Assembly: GCA_039111635.1 (NCBI GenBank)
Contig: JBCAQO010000006.1
Coordinates: 2,170,001 to 2,234,000, forward strand
Source: Heterobasidion occidentale
Taxonomy: Eukaryota; Basidiomycota; Agaricomycetes; Russulales; Bondarzewiaceae
Direction: 5' to 3'
DNA length: 64,000 nucleotides
The notes under the pieces: generated by a model
What the model was told of the DNA's origin: nothing
The model's database searches: none
Seen by the model: the letters and a program-made list of their open reading frames with translations, nothing else
Made by a program: the position numbers and the translations under genes
Shown: piece by piece, positions 43,044-54,488 of the stretch
Layout: every line of letters starts with the position of its first letter
Numbering within the stretch: position 1 is the first letter of the stretch

Positions 43044-44529
43044 TTGTTGAAAGCGTGCAGACAATGGCAGACGAGAAGGTATTTATATATGCCCATGAGA
43101 TTATAATAGTTGCTGTTCGTGCGACTCGGCTGATCATCAGTGCGTACCGCTTCTCTCCACCTTGCTACGATCTTACATTTGATGGGAGGTAGTGAAGTGA
43201 TTGGGATCTGTACAGCCTGTTGTATTGCACACCCAAAATTCTCATGGGCCATGCGCAGAACATGCAGCAAGAACTTTGGCCAGCCCCACCTTCACGCTGC
43301 TACACGATATGGCAAGGCGACAGTTCTCCGCTGTGCCTTGCGGAAGAATCCATGAAGAGGTGAGGACGCTGGGCGAACGCGCATAATGACGTGCATCGTG
43401 CCTGCTGTTTGCAAAATTGATGTCAAGAGTATTCTGGGGCAGTCGGCCATCCGAACCACAACGCCTTCCAAATTGGGATATTCGGAGAGACGCGGCATTG
43501 CCGGGCGCCGTCCGCCAAGTCCTTTGGCCGTCCAGGACACCATCATCTCGTCGTGTCACACAACGAGCCGCTTATGGTTTATTATATGAGACACGCCGAA
43601 CGGTGACAAACGTATGTTCGAGATGAAATCGGTGAGTTCCAGAAGAGCATTGATATACTCTGATATGAGGCCAGAAGGAGTTTGAACTCGCTCCGAAGTG
43701 AGGCTAGAAGTGTGAAGTGACCTACAGACAATGGCAGCTTCCATGGACAGGCGCTGTCCTGCGTGCGATGTGCAAGAGCCACCGCGCCCCTTCCATCGAT
43801 ATCAGAGGGCGTGCATGTACGACCCTCCAAGAGGAGATTTAGTTGATAGGCTTGACGTGTTCGGGCGTAAACTCGGAGTTCTGCGTACTCCACGCACGTC
43901 GCAATCGCTTCCGATGCCACTCGAATGGAGTAGGATTCCCACTGTTTGTTCAAGAATCTCCTCAGGGTTCAGAAGAGAACGCGGCCTGTCGAATTCGGGA
44001 GTTATATCCCCTCCCGTTCGCTCCGGCCGGAGGGGAGGGAGAGTACTTGTCGTCAAGAAACGTGCGTGGTAGGGGGTTGTGGACGTCATGGTCCGTTCGT
44101 TATCTGGAGATGTCCGTAATTGTGGCTCTGTGACATCGTATCACCGACTCTAGATGGAGAATGCGGTGGTCCTAAGGGGTCTCGAGAGATAAAGAGGTGT
44201 CGGAGGAGTGGCCCAAATAAGTGTTTGACAACTAGATATCGGCCAATCCAGAGAGAGCGCTGAAGCGCTGAAGCGTGACAATCAGTGTGTGAATGATCCT
44301 CCGATGGTCGAGGCCAGCGCATCGCAGAGGGAATGGAGCGCAGAGGACAGAGAGACAAGAACAAGGGTTGGAAGACAAGGGATGGACGAGGCGGAGGGGC
44401 GGCCGAGAGCCGGACCGGGGCCGGGGATGATGTTTTATTGGAATTTTTGCGAGGGCAGCCTGGACGTTCATTTTTTTTCGCTGACAGCCTATCGTCCTAT
44501 CGCTCTCTTATAAGCCCAGTCCTTTCTCG
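43044..44529. other. Intergenic, 1.5 kb, no supported gene
   Basis: Open frames of 60-120 codons on both strands were read, but none matches a known protein or has a consistent splice pattern. The right end holds the promoter of the glutaredoxin-like gene: a T-run at 44471-44478 and CTTATAAGC at 44508-44516, just before the start. Confidence 0.4.
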
Positions 44530-45533
44530 ATGGCCCATCGCCGCACCGACTCTGCACGCCACCTGTCCCCGGCCATGTCCCCCTCCTCTTCCCTCCCGCT
44601 CCCCGTTATATACTCCTCCGATTCCTCCCCACGCTTCTCTCCCAGCCCTTCCTTCGCGTCACTCGTCGACATCATTCACCCGCGCAAAAGCCGTCAGCGC
44701 ACGACGTTCCTGGCCCTGTTCGCGCTCATCATCCTCTCCCTCTACATCTTCCTCGTCGCGCAACCCTCCCTGATTGCCCCCATCGCTCTCAAACAGTCGG
44801 ACGAGAACAATGCCCCGTGGAGACACGTCGCGAACAGCTATGTCTTGAAGCATCGAAAGGCCGCGGCACAGGTCGTCAGCCAGCGTCCCCAAGTCTCCCT
44901 AGACACTCCCCAGGAACTTGCGGCCGTCACCAGCTTCATGGCAGCCTTGCCACAAAACGTCATTCCCATCACCGTCGATCCCTCCCTCCCCATCGACCCC
45001 CAGCTCGTCCTGGACTTTGACACCCGTAGTCCCAGAGCACCTGCCGAGGTCGCAGAGGTGGTGAACGATGTCTGGACGCGAAACCCCGTTGTTCTATTTT
45101 CAAAGGTGCGTCGTGGCGTGGCACCGCCGATCAGCGACAGCCCAGCCGCAGCTATACTTAACTCTCGGGTGTCCCTAGCTTCACTCCCCAGTTTCACGCG
45201 AGATTAAGCATCTCATTTACGACATGAAGTTACGCCCCTCACCCACGGTCTTCGAGGTCGATCAGCGAGGTACGCTCGCGCGTTCCTACTCTGCCTTGTG
45301 TTTCTGTCTCAGCTCACGCCTCTTACCCTCGCGAAGCCGACGCGGATGTCGTCGTTCCCCTGCTCTACCGTCTGACATCCTCGAGTGCTCTGCCGATCCT
45401 TCTCGTCGGTGGCAAGCCAGTAGGCTCCATTGAGGAAATTCGCGCTCTCAGTGAAAGCGGCGAACTCAGACGCATGGTCGCCGAATCAGGCGCGGTGATT
45501 GACGGCGCCAAGAAGAAGAAGGGCCGCCGGTAA
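44530..45533 (+). CDS. Membrane-anchored glutaredoxin-like protein with Ser in place of the catalytic Cys
   Basis: Exons 44530-45105, 45179-45269 and 45312-45533 (acceptor TCTCAG; an alternative at 45337 also keeps frame). The N-terminus is Ser/Pro-rich and cytosolic (HPRKSRQRTTFLALFAL), followed by one membrane helix (LFALIILSLYIFLVAQP). A lumenal stem leads to the glutaredoxin fold: NPVVLFSK, then LHSPVSREIKHLIYDM, PTVFEVDQR, LLYRLTSSSALPILLVGGKP (cis-Pro loop) and GSIEEIRALSESGELRRMV, ending in the basic KKKKGRR. Aligned with CPYSKRAKELL of the neighbour at 40591-41585, the active site reads SPVS: the nucleophilic Cys is Ser. The frame is intact and the rest of the fold is conserved, so it looks like a retained non-redox paralogue, perhaps glutathione- or partner-binding. 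The KKxx-like basic end could affect sorting; that is speculation. Confidence 0.82.
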
Positions 45534-46619
45534 ATTCCTGCCCTTCGAAATACTCCATCTTCTTTCCGTCTCTCCGCGTCCGGTCAGAGAGAGCGCACTG
45601 TTGACCCGTAACGAACATTAATTCATATCCGCGCAGCATATAGAGTTTCTCTTCATTTTTACTTTATCCGGGTGTCGGTCTACTTGCGCCGCAGGTGCTC
45701 ATACATTTCCATCAGGCTGATTTGGTTTAATCAGTGTGATACTCGGGTCTGCTTCAGCTCATCATCGTATTTTATAACTTTATTCACCATCCTCTCCTCG
45801 GTTACCGGTCACCGCGGTCGCTTTCCCCCTTGCTTTCGTGCTGGCCAACATTTACCGCCCCCTCCCCCCTCCTCACTTCGCTCGTCGTCGTCGTGTCCGC
45901 ACACTGCAGAGTGTGCGGCGCGCGTGCACATTCGTACCCTAGCCGCGGACTACGTTATCCGTAATGCCTACGGCTACCTTGATACTACACATATCCTACG
46001 CCTCTGCTTGTGGACTCGCCCGCGACAGCCTACGCACATGTCATTTCAGTCGTCACGTCTATGCCCCGCTCCGCCTTGCTCAATCATATACCTCGTACGG
46101 CACTTGTCTTTTACTAGCGAGCATTATTTATTGCGTCGGGTTGTTGCACAGCATCGGTCGGTGGGCTTTGTGGGACCATCGTGTGCAGACATTCACAACC
46201 GTCGATTGCGGTGGACTGGTGTCGACGGGGCGAATTAGCAGCCTGCATTCAGATTCCAACTCGACCCTGAGTTCGGTCGATCAGAGATACAACGGGGGCT
46301 CAGACACTATGGATAGAAATCGTGCATGCGCCAGACATTCAAACAGGAGGGGGAAGAATATCCCGATGTATCCTGAGTATGGTGCTTCTCGCGTAGCTGC
46401 GCTGCACATCCCACAGTCATTAGGGATCGACGAGTCCATTAGCCGAATGATAGCCGTGGAATCGGTGAGTCATCGCGTAGTGTTTGTGACTCGAGGTGAT
46501 ATTAAAGGGCATGACGGGACCTACGCCTTGTGCCCACAAACTACAACAAGGTGTGCAGTACTGTAAGTCGTTCAACACGCCTCTGTCGTATCTCTTGTTG
46601 ATCCGTCACACAGCCGACA
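45534..46619. other. Intergenic or 5' part of a doubtful gene
   Basis: A plus-strand frame at 45964-46566 could be spliced (donor GTGAGT near 46464, acceptor CACAG ending 46614) onto the zinc-finger frame that follows. Its protein (MPTATLILHISYASACGL) does not look conserved, so I do not call it. Otherwise nothing is seen. Confidence 0.35.
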
Positions 46620-46973
46620 ATGGAATCGCCGTCAGCCTTCGGGCTAGTTTGTTGTTGTGGACGAGCCTTCTCAAAGCCTGGAGGGCTTACCCTACACCGA
46701 CGCGCTTGTAAGACGAGTAAGAAGAGGTTGTCTGAGGCGCTGGCGAAATTCAGAGAAGTGTCGTTGGCGAAGAAACGTCGCCGGATGGGAATCAATGGGT
46801 CCACGGCGAAAGTAGAGCAAGTCCCGGCGGTGACAGAGACTGTCCCGCAAACTGCACAAGAAGCAAGTCCTGCGCGTACCATTCGTTCATCAGTTCTTTC
46901 TGACCGTCACAAATTTCAGACCACCCCGCAATCCGTCCAAGGCAGTTCGGCTTCCCATGAGTCCATTCTGTAG
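46620..46973 (+). CDS. Small zinc-finger protein or fragment (C2HC-type finger)
   Basis: From ATG 46620 (context ACAATGG) the frame encodes FGLVCCCGRAFSKPGGLTLH followed by RRACKTSKKRL, one zinc finger of the form C-x-C-G...H-x3-C. A basic helix (ALAKFREVSLAKKRRRMGIN) and a Ser/Thr-rich tail follow, ending SASHESIL. I have the impression that basidiomycete genomes carry many genes with this finger plus basic helix, often repeated and sometimes near retroelements. The usual C-terminal Arg/Pro-rich part seems missing, and a stray match (FAEQTPRPPS) occurs after the stop near 47010-47035. It may therefore be a truncated member. Confidence 0.45.
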   Translation: MESPSAFGLVCCCGRAFSKPGGLTLHRRACKTSKKRLSEALAKFREVSLAKKRRRMGINGSTAKVEQVPAVTETVPQTAQEASPARTIRSSVLSDRHKFQTTPQSVQGSSASHESIL

Positions 46974-47146
46974 CTGCGCGCATGCCCTTTGTGGTATTTA
47001 ATGGAAAAACATTTGCGGAACAGACTCCCAGGCCACCGTCCTGAATCACAATCAGGTGTGAGAATCGCGTGCGGCAGTCCAGCTTCACACAGTGCTGTAC
47101 CTACGTAAATACAATGCAGCCTCCGAATCGCCAACACCTTCGATTT

Positions 47147-50099
47147 CTACAATTTTGCTCTCGCGCCGACCAGGCTCTCGAGGTCGCGGTACTTGTAGTA
47201 CAGCTTCAGCGAGCCCGGATTGGCGACCGTCCCGCTCGGCTTGATGTCAACACCCGAGATGATCTGCTTCACGGCGATCTCGATCTTCTTGTTGTTCACG
47301 GTATACTGCACAGGAAACCAAAAAAAGAACGATTCAGCGTCGCTGTCGCTGTCGTCGGCGCCACCGCCGCATTGCGGTGCGCCGAGGCCGACGCAGACGA
47401 ACCGGGATCTCCTCGACCTCAAAGATATATTTCGGGACGTGCCGCGCGCTCAGCGCCTTCCGGATCGCGTCGCGGATCGCCTGCTCGACGTCGCCGGTGA
47501 GCCTGTGCCCGCGCGCATCTTGATGAACAGGAGCACGCGCTCGTCCGTGTCCGCGGGGCGGCGCTGCCCCACGCATATCGAGTCGTCGATCAGCGCCGAG
47601 AACCGCTCGAGCACGGTGTAGATCTCGCCTGAGCCGAAGCGCACGCCCGACGGATTCAGCACGCCGTCGCTGCAAAGTCGGAGCGCGCGCGCGCGGGTCA
47701 GCGGCGGGCCGAGTATAGGGGCATGGTAAACGGGTGCTGGTTACCTGCGACCGAAGATGACGAGACCGCGCGTGCGCGGGTTTACCGCGATGAAGTCACC
47801 CTGGCGCCAGACCCCTGGCAGCGCGGATGGGTGGGCGAGAGCAGTGGTCTGCGCAGGATGCTACGTACCGGGATACACATCGTAGTAAGCCTTCAGGAAT
47901 TTGGATCCCTTATCGTCGTCGCCCCAGAATCGCACGGGTATGGAAGGGTGCGGACGTGTGCAGACCAGCTCGCCCGGTTGTCCGGTGTGCTCGATGTTGT
48001 CGCCAAGCGCGCCGAACACCTCGACTTTCATGCCCAGAGCTTTGGCCTGTATCTCTGAGAAATTGGCGTGAGCGACGAACGACACTGGGACTCAGGTAGA
48101 CATATACCGCCCGCATATACCGGCAGCGTCGGCACGCTGGTGACGACTGCGGTAGTGAGTAAAGTCCACCGTATTAGCGAGATTAAGGAGCACACGCAAA
48201 CAAGCTGTTCTCACACGCAGCGCATATGTCGGTACCCCCTGAGGAAGACACGATGTGCTTCTTGGGTCCGAAAGAGGACTGCACCCATTCAAACATTGGG
48301 GACGTAAGAACTGCACCGGTGGACGCGATTGTGCGAAGGGCCTCGAATCGACCAAGATCGACTACAGACACATCAGATATGAGCATGTCATCAGTAAGGC
48401 AATGTACAAGCCGGGGATCATTTACGAGGATGGATACCCTGGCCTTGGACTTCGGCGAGGAACCGCGGGCTGGTGCCTAGCAGTGTTATCCTGAGCTGGG
48501 ACGTCAGATGATCTCGTTCAGAACGATGACACACGGTGGACTTGCCCCTCAGAATCCACGAACTTGAGATATGTCTTGATGTCGGGATAAAAAGGAGAAC
48601 CATCGTACAGAATAAGGCGCGCGCCGCACGAGAGGCCAGAGAGCATGTATGGCCACATCATCCAAGCCGTCTAAACAAGCATCAGGGATGTCTGAGCGCG
48701 AATCTGGGAAAGAAATTGTGTACCGTCGTGTATTGAAAATACGTGTCGTCGAGATCTAGACTGAAATGGATCGTCATGTCCTTCTTGCTTTGGACGAGCA
48801 CGCCCTGTAAACGAGGCAGATGGGGGCGAGATCTGGCGTCGGTCATACCCGAGATGAAAAGTACGTACGCCGGCGGAATGGACGATGCATTTGGGAGGGC
48901 CGCTAGTGCCAGAAGAGTAAAGGATATACAATGGATGATTAAACGGAAGCTGTTCAAAGGTCAGGAGGTCGCCATCGCGCGCCGCCAAAAACGCAGAAAG
49001 CAAGGTGCTGACCGAGATCGTTGACAGTCAATCTAGCTTTTCTCAATGAGGAAACAAAATAGGAGTTCATACCCCTTCGGAATGTCGCTCAGAGCGGCAC
49101 CATGCACCTCATCACCCGTCTTGACACTAGGCAGAAGGATGACATGCTCAAGGCCGTGAGTGGTTAGATCTTTGGCTACGGCAGAGATCTTGGGGAGAAG
49201 ATCGATTGTCTTTCCTGCATAGACCACCTCGGTTTCTGAGAAAAGCAGCTTCGGGTTGATTTGGCGATAGCGATCTAAAATCCCCTATGATGTAAAGCAC
49301 GAGGTGAGAGTGCGAGAATGCGAGGGTCTCGAGCATGGTCTTACTTGAGTTCCCATGTCTGTTGCGGTCGAAGAAAATATTCCTCCGATGCTGGCCGTGG
49401 CTAGAGCAATGACAACCGCGGTCACATTGTTTGCGACAATGGCTGTAAAAAGGTGACGCGTGAGCTCAGAAAACCAGAGAGCAGGTCTTCAGATGGCTTG
49501 TCGCGGCCTGATGCCGGGGACGATTCAAGGCCCGGGCCCCGCGGATGCTGCTCACCTGCGACTCGGTCACCCACTTGCAGACCCTTCGCCTTCATGGCGC
49601 CCGCCATCCCTTGCACCAGAGAGCGGAGCTGTCGAAAGCTGCAGGATGTGACCTTTCCGAGCTCACCGGTCGCTGTGAGGGCGATGGAATCGTCGTTCCT
49701 CCACAAGAGATTCTCGGCATAGTTCAACCTGGCACCGGGAAACCACACGGGAACCTCCTTGATAGGACCTGTAGTCATGATCTGAGGCGCGCAGAGGTGA
49801 GCACCTGTGGGCACAACGGTAACAGGAACGCAAACCTTGGTGGGAGGGGCAGAGTAGATGATGGCCAAGAACTGCCATAGATCCTCCCAGAACGCGTAAT
49901 CTGAGACGGAGTACTCGTGCAGGTCGTGATAGTCCTCTGTACAGACGATGAGTTCAAGGCAGGCATGCAGTCTGTGTGTGAACGTACTGAGGTTGAGGTT
50001 GCGATTCCTGTTGATCATGCGACGCAGGGCCTCAACTCTCGAGAGAGAGGGTTGGATGGGGTTCCAAATGAGGCGGGACTGGGAGAAGTGAGTGTCCAT
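47147..50099 (-). CDS. Acetoacetyl-CoA synthetase
   Basis: Cytosolic ANL-superfamily enzyme that makes acetoacetyl-CoA from acetoacetate, ATP and CoA, feeding sterol and lipid synthesis. From ATG 50099 ([14 protein letters not shown]) come the N-terminal region ([30 protein letters not shown]), [20 protein letters not shown], the P-loop [103 protein letters not shown] and the C-terminal [16 protein letters not shown] with the catalytic Lys. Around ten introns. Near 47507-47511 the frame slips by one base between LLFIKMRAG and [14 protein letters not shown]. One extra G at the GGGCAC run restores it, so a sequence error is the likely cause. Confidence 0.92.
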
Positions 50100-50136
50100 G
50101 GTGGGCTGAAGACGATGGACGTGAGCCAGTCCGGGG

Positions 50137-50142
50137 TTTATA
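50137..50142 (-). promoter_or_regulatory. Probable TATA box of the acetoacetyl-CoA synthetase gene
   Basis: TATAAA on the minus strand, 38 bases upstream of the chosen ATG at 50099, inside the 350-bp divergent promoter shared with the Sey1 gene. If this is the functional TATA, the leader is very short, which would favour ATG 50099 over starts further upstream. Support is by consensus only. Confidence 0.35.
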
Positions 50143-50449
50143 AGGGCGAGGGCTTGAACAAGGGATATTGGCTGACCGGGGACTCCAGTCGGAGACGTAA
50201 ATGAAGGCATCAGGTGACAGATGGGTGACAGGAGAAAGCGAAGGAGGGATTCCCATGCTGGTGTCGACCGGGAGCCCTTGCGCGACCGCGTCCCGAGTCC
50301 ACGTGCTGCACGTGCTCCGACGTCGTGGTCGTCCCGCACGAGTCTGGCGTGCACAGTGGAAACCCCTCCTTCATCGCCATCTCTTCCGTCCACAGTCCTT
50401 CGCGCACCCGCGCCTTTCATCTTTACAAACACTCAGTGAATTAGCCTTC

Positions 50450-53400
50450 ATGTCAGCGCCGGCCGCGCCTTCTTCAACAGCAACTCTCTCTCCCCCATCG
50501 CCGACACCTCACGTCGCGCTCAACATGCAGAACGGGCACTCCGCCAACGGTCATCTCCCCGGGAGCTCTGACAGAGCACAGATCATAAACGACGAGAAGC
50601 AGTTCACGTTCGTATCCTCGCTCAGTTTCCATCTTCTTGTGCTTGTCTGAGCGGCCGCACCTCCAGGACTGAACTCAACGCTCAGATCGAGCAATGGGGC
50701 CTTCGGGACGTGGGCTTTGGTTACAACATCGTTTCGGTGTTCGGGTCACAGTCGACGGGGAAAAGTGCGTGGTTGCTACGGGCCCTCTACCTCTCCTAGT
50801 TTCCGAGAGAGCCTGCTAACGACCGATGAACGCGCGTACAGGTACGCTACTCAACCGACTATTCGGTACAAACTTCGACGTCATGGACGAAACAAAGCGA
50901 CAGCAGACCACGAAGGGTACGTTGCCAGCTTGCACTGCTGTCACGTTGAGAATGCGCCTGCTCTTCTATTGATTCAAGCACCACATTCGGTGCTGGGACA
51001 GGGCAGCTTGATGCGGAGGCGTACGCCCTTCAATGCGATGCGCTATCCCCACTCTTTTTGATGACTGCATCGGTGTGCAGTGTGGGGCAAGCTGTCTGTT
51101 GCGTCTCCTTCACGTGAAGCGCGTGCTTCTTTCGGAATTTCACGGCGTGCGTAGTACGAGGAGTCCAATGACGTTGTGCCATTGCAGGTATCTGGATGTG
51201 TAAAGGCAAAGACATGAACGTCATGGTCATGGATGTAGAGGGCACAGACGGGCGGGAGCGAGGCGAAGACCAGGTCTGTCGTAATCTCGGCTCCTCCTAG
51301 ACTACGCTGAACATATATATGGTAATGACCATCCTAGGATTTTGAGCGGAAATCTGCTCTCTTCTCTTTGGCCTCTTCAGAAGTCCTCCTGGTCAACCTG
51401 TGGGAGCACCAGATCGGTCTGTACCAGGGTGCCAACATGGGCTTGCTGAAGACCGTTTTCGAAGTGAATCTCGGCCTCTTCGGGAAGAAGACCCAGGACA
51501 GGTATGTGTTCGCGGCCGTGCCGACCTGCTTCATGGAGAACTGAGGTTGTAACACGTCTTAGCTCCAACCAACGTACCCTCTTACTATTTGTCATCCGCG
51601 ACCACATCGGCACGACGCCGCTGGCCAATCTGCAAGCTACGCTGACCGCCGACTTGCAGCGCATCTGGGAGAGCCTGTCGAAACCCCCGGAGCTGCAGGA
51701 TGTCAAGCTCTCCGACTACTTCGACCTTTCGTTCTCCGCGTTGCCGCACAAAATTCTGGCGGCGGATAAATTCGAGGAGGAGGTCAAGGCGATGAGACGG
51801 AGGTTTGTCGACAAGACGAAAGAAGATTACGTCTTCAAGTCCGCGTACCACAAGCGCATCCCAGCAGACGGCGTCGCTTTCTACATGGAGGGTATCTGGG
51901 TGCGTGGACTGCGACCGCTCATGGCGTAATTTGACACGGCATTCGTGTTGCAGGAACAAGTACAAACGAACAAGGATTTGGATCTGCCGACCCAGCAGGA
52001 GCTGCTGGCTCAATTCCGCTGCGACGAAATTTCCACTGGCGCACTGGCGGAGTTCAACGAGCAGGCCAAGTCCCAGAAGCGGCCCGTCGAGGCGGGCAAA
52101 GTCATTCAAGGCCTGGGCGAAATGATGCGCACCTGGCGCACCCAAGCCCTATGTAAGTCCGCGTGCCACGCCCCGATGCGCGAGGGCTGAACGCGTCTTG
52201 TTGCACAGCGAGGTACGACCGCGACGCGTCGCGGTACCACCAAGGCGTCTACAAGCGCAAGCGCGCGGACCTGATCGCCGCGCTCGACTCGACGCTCTCG
52301 CCGCTCTTCGTCGGGCAGCTCAAGAACCTGCACAAGGCGAGCCTCGTCGCGTTCAAGAAGGAGATCCTGGACGGCATGCGCGTCGAGGGGTACAGCTTCG
52401 CGGACGTCGTGGGCAAGGCGCGCGGGCGGTGCGAGGCGCGGTTCGTCGAGGGCGCGAAGGAGGCGGTCGTCTCGGAGGAGGACGCGGCGTGGAACTGGGA
52501 GGAAGAGCTCGGGCTGCTGCGGGAGGAGGTCAGGAGCGTCGCGGACCAGCTCAGGAAGGACGAGACGAAGAAGATGGTGAACACTATCGAGGTGGGTGAC
52601 GGTGTTGCGAGAGCGTGGGGCGTGCGCTGATGATCTGATCGACAGCGCTCGTTCAAGAAGCAGATCTCGGAGCCCGTCGACCTCATCCTCAACAAGGCCG
52701 CCCCAGATATGTGGGACAGTGTCCTGCGGACGTTCAGAGACACGCTCGACAAGGCCGAGGCCAGCTACCTCGCCAAGGCAAAGAGTACGTTTTCAAACCG
52801 TCCGTCGATACCGGCCCCCGACGTCGCCTTGACGCGCTTTTCACGACAGGCTTCGACTGCACGGACGAGGAGAACGCGCTCGCGCTCGCGAGCCTCCGCA
52901 AGCGCGCGTGGCTCGCCCTGCGCGCCAAGATCGACGAGCAGACGGCCGACACCGTTATCCTCGGCAAGCTGCGCGCGTACTTCGAAGAGCGCTTCCGGTA
53001 CGATGAGGCCGGCGTCCCGCGCGTGTGGAAGCCGGAAGACGACATCGACGGCGCGTTCAAGAAGGCGAAGGACCAGGTACGCCCCCCTACGTACGCTGTT
53101 GACTCCATCTCACGTAACCCCGGCCGGTCGCAGACCCTGGAGCTCGTCCCCCTCTATTCGAAAATCGCGCCGACGGACCCCGCGCTCGCGTACGAGCCGC
53201 CCGCGGAGGGCGAGAGCGGCGCGCCCGAAGAGGAGCTCGACTACGCGGCGTCGCTGGTCGTGTTCACGGAGAGCAAGGCGCTCGAGCTCGGCGCGCGCTT
53301 CCGGCGCGACGCGGACGCGTACTACGTCGAGGCGAAGCGCAGCACGGTGTCGAGCGTCGCGCAGATCCCGTACTGGATGTACGGCGTGCTCGTCGTGCTC

Positions 53401-53864
53401 GGCTGGAACGAGGCGATGCTCGTGCTCTTCAACCCGCTCTACTTCGCGCTGACGCTCGTCATGCTCGCCAGCGCGTGCGTCCCGTCCCCAGCTCCTTTTA
53501 TTCGCTGCCGCCGTCCGCGCGCTGATCGCCTTCGTTTCGCTCTGCTTGCTCTAGGTGGATCGCCATCCAGCTCCGGCTCGTCGGGCCGCTACTCCAGCTC
53601 ACAGGGACGATCATGCACGAGGTCCGCACCCGCCCCTTCACCCGCTCACGTCCCCTCACCTCTTCGCACTCACGCCTTGTATCCTTCTTTGTTTCTTTGT
53701 CTCCCGCGTAGGTCCGCCGCCAAGCAGAGAGCCGCCTCCGCGAGCACTTCTCGGAGCCGATACAGGCGCAGGCTCGCGCGGCGCAGATCGCCAGCCGCGA
53801 CCGCGACCGCGACGAAGGACACGACGACGGCGACGGCGACACCGGCGCGCCCGCGCCTCTCTGA
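50450..53864 (+). CDS. SEY1: Sey1/atlastin-like dynamin-related GTPase of the ER
   Basis: Mediates homotypic fusion of ER tubules. From ATG 50450 a ~50-residue disordered N-terminus precedes the RHD3/Sey1 GTPase domain: [17 protein letters not shown] (P-loop), [18 protein letters not shown] (switch I Thr), [17 protein letters not shown] (G3), [20 protein letters not shown] and [12 protein letters not shown] (G4-type RD). A long helical stalk follows ([60 protein letters not shown]). Two closely spaced membrane segments form the ER hairpin ([19 protein letters not shown]...[11 protein letters not shown] and [15 protein letters not shown]), and the tail [20 protein letters not shown] could be the amphipathic fusion helix. 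About twelve short introns. GC content rises sharply from exon to exon across the gene. Confidence 0.95.
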
Positions 53865-54488
53865 GCCTTTAAGCCTTACGGAGAGGGGGGTCGCAAGTAG
53901 ATAGCGGGGGTCGGTCGTTTCGTGTCACGCTTTGCGCACGCGCGCGCGCGCGCGCTCGCTCGCTTGCTTCCGTTCGTTTGTTGGTTCGTTCGTTGGTCGT
54001 CTCAGGACGTGCTGCGCGGCTTGCTGGCGAGGCGCGGCCGCGCAGCCGCCGTGTATTTATCCTGCCTGCGGCGGCGCCCCCACACTCACTCACTCGCGCA
54101 CGCACACATATACATGCGGGGGCGCTTCGCGTGTATTATTTTGGATCGGATCGGATCGGAATCGGATATGGACTGGCGTGGGCGCGCGGCTCGAGCCTCG
54201 TCGCGAGCTGGGCAGAACTGAGCTGGCTGGCTGGGCTGGCTGGGGCGATGTGTTGCGGTGCGGTGCGGTGCGGTGCGGTGGCCACGAATGATTGAAACGG
54301 ATGCATTAAACAGGGCCCAGAAACGCCCTTCCCCCCCTCCAAAGTCGGCTCAGTCCACGTATGAACGTCGCATGCACGCATGCACGTACGCATGCACGCA
54401 TGAATGATGGTAGATAGTAATACACTCGCCCTTCCGTTCCGTCGCTGCGCGGCACGACCCCCCAATCGCGCCGCGGGCGCCCGGGCGC
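53865..54488. repeat. GC-rich intergenic stretch with several simple repeats
   Basis: No gene. It contains an alternating CGCGCG tract (53938-53955) running into GCTCGCTCGCTTGC, tandem GGATC units (about 54143-54162), GCTGGCTGG repeats (about 54220-54242), the GCGGT microsatellite and an alternating purine-pyrimidine CATGCACG tract at 54371-54402 that could form Z-DNA. It lies between the converging ends of Sey1 and the BAR-protein gene. Confidence 0.6.
54255..54280 (+). repeat. GCGGT pentanucleotide microsatellite
   Basis: Five perfect GCGGT units plus one base. Such a tract is prone to slippage. Confidence 0.85.

Noticed and set aside
52709..53452. Long Arg/Ser/Ala-rich open frame overlapping Sey1 on the same strand
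   Set aside because: It is a shadow of the GC-rich Sey1 exons in another frame; its composition is only a by-product of GC-ending codons.
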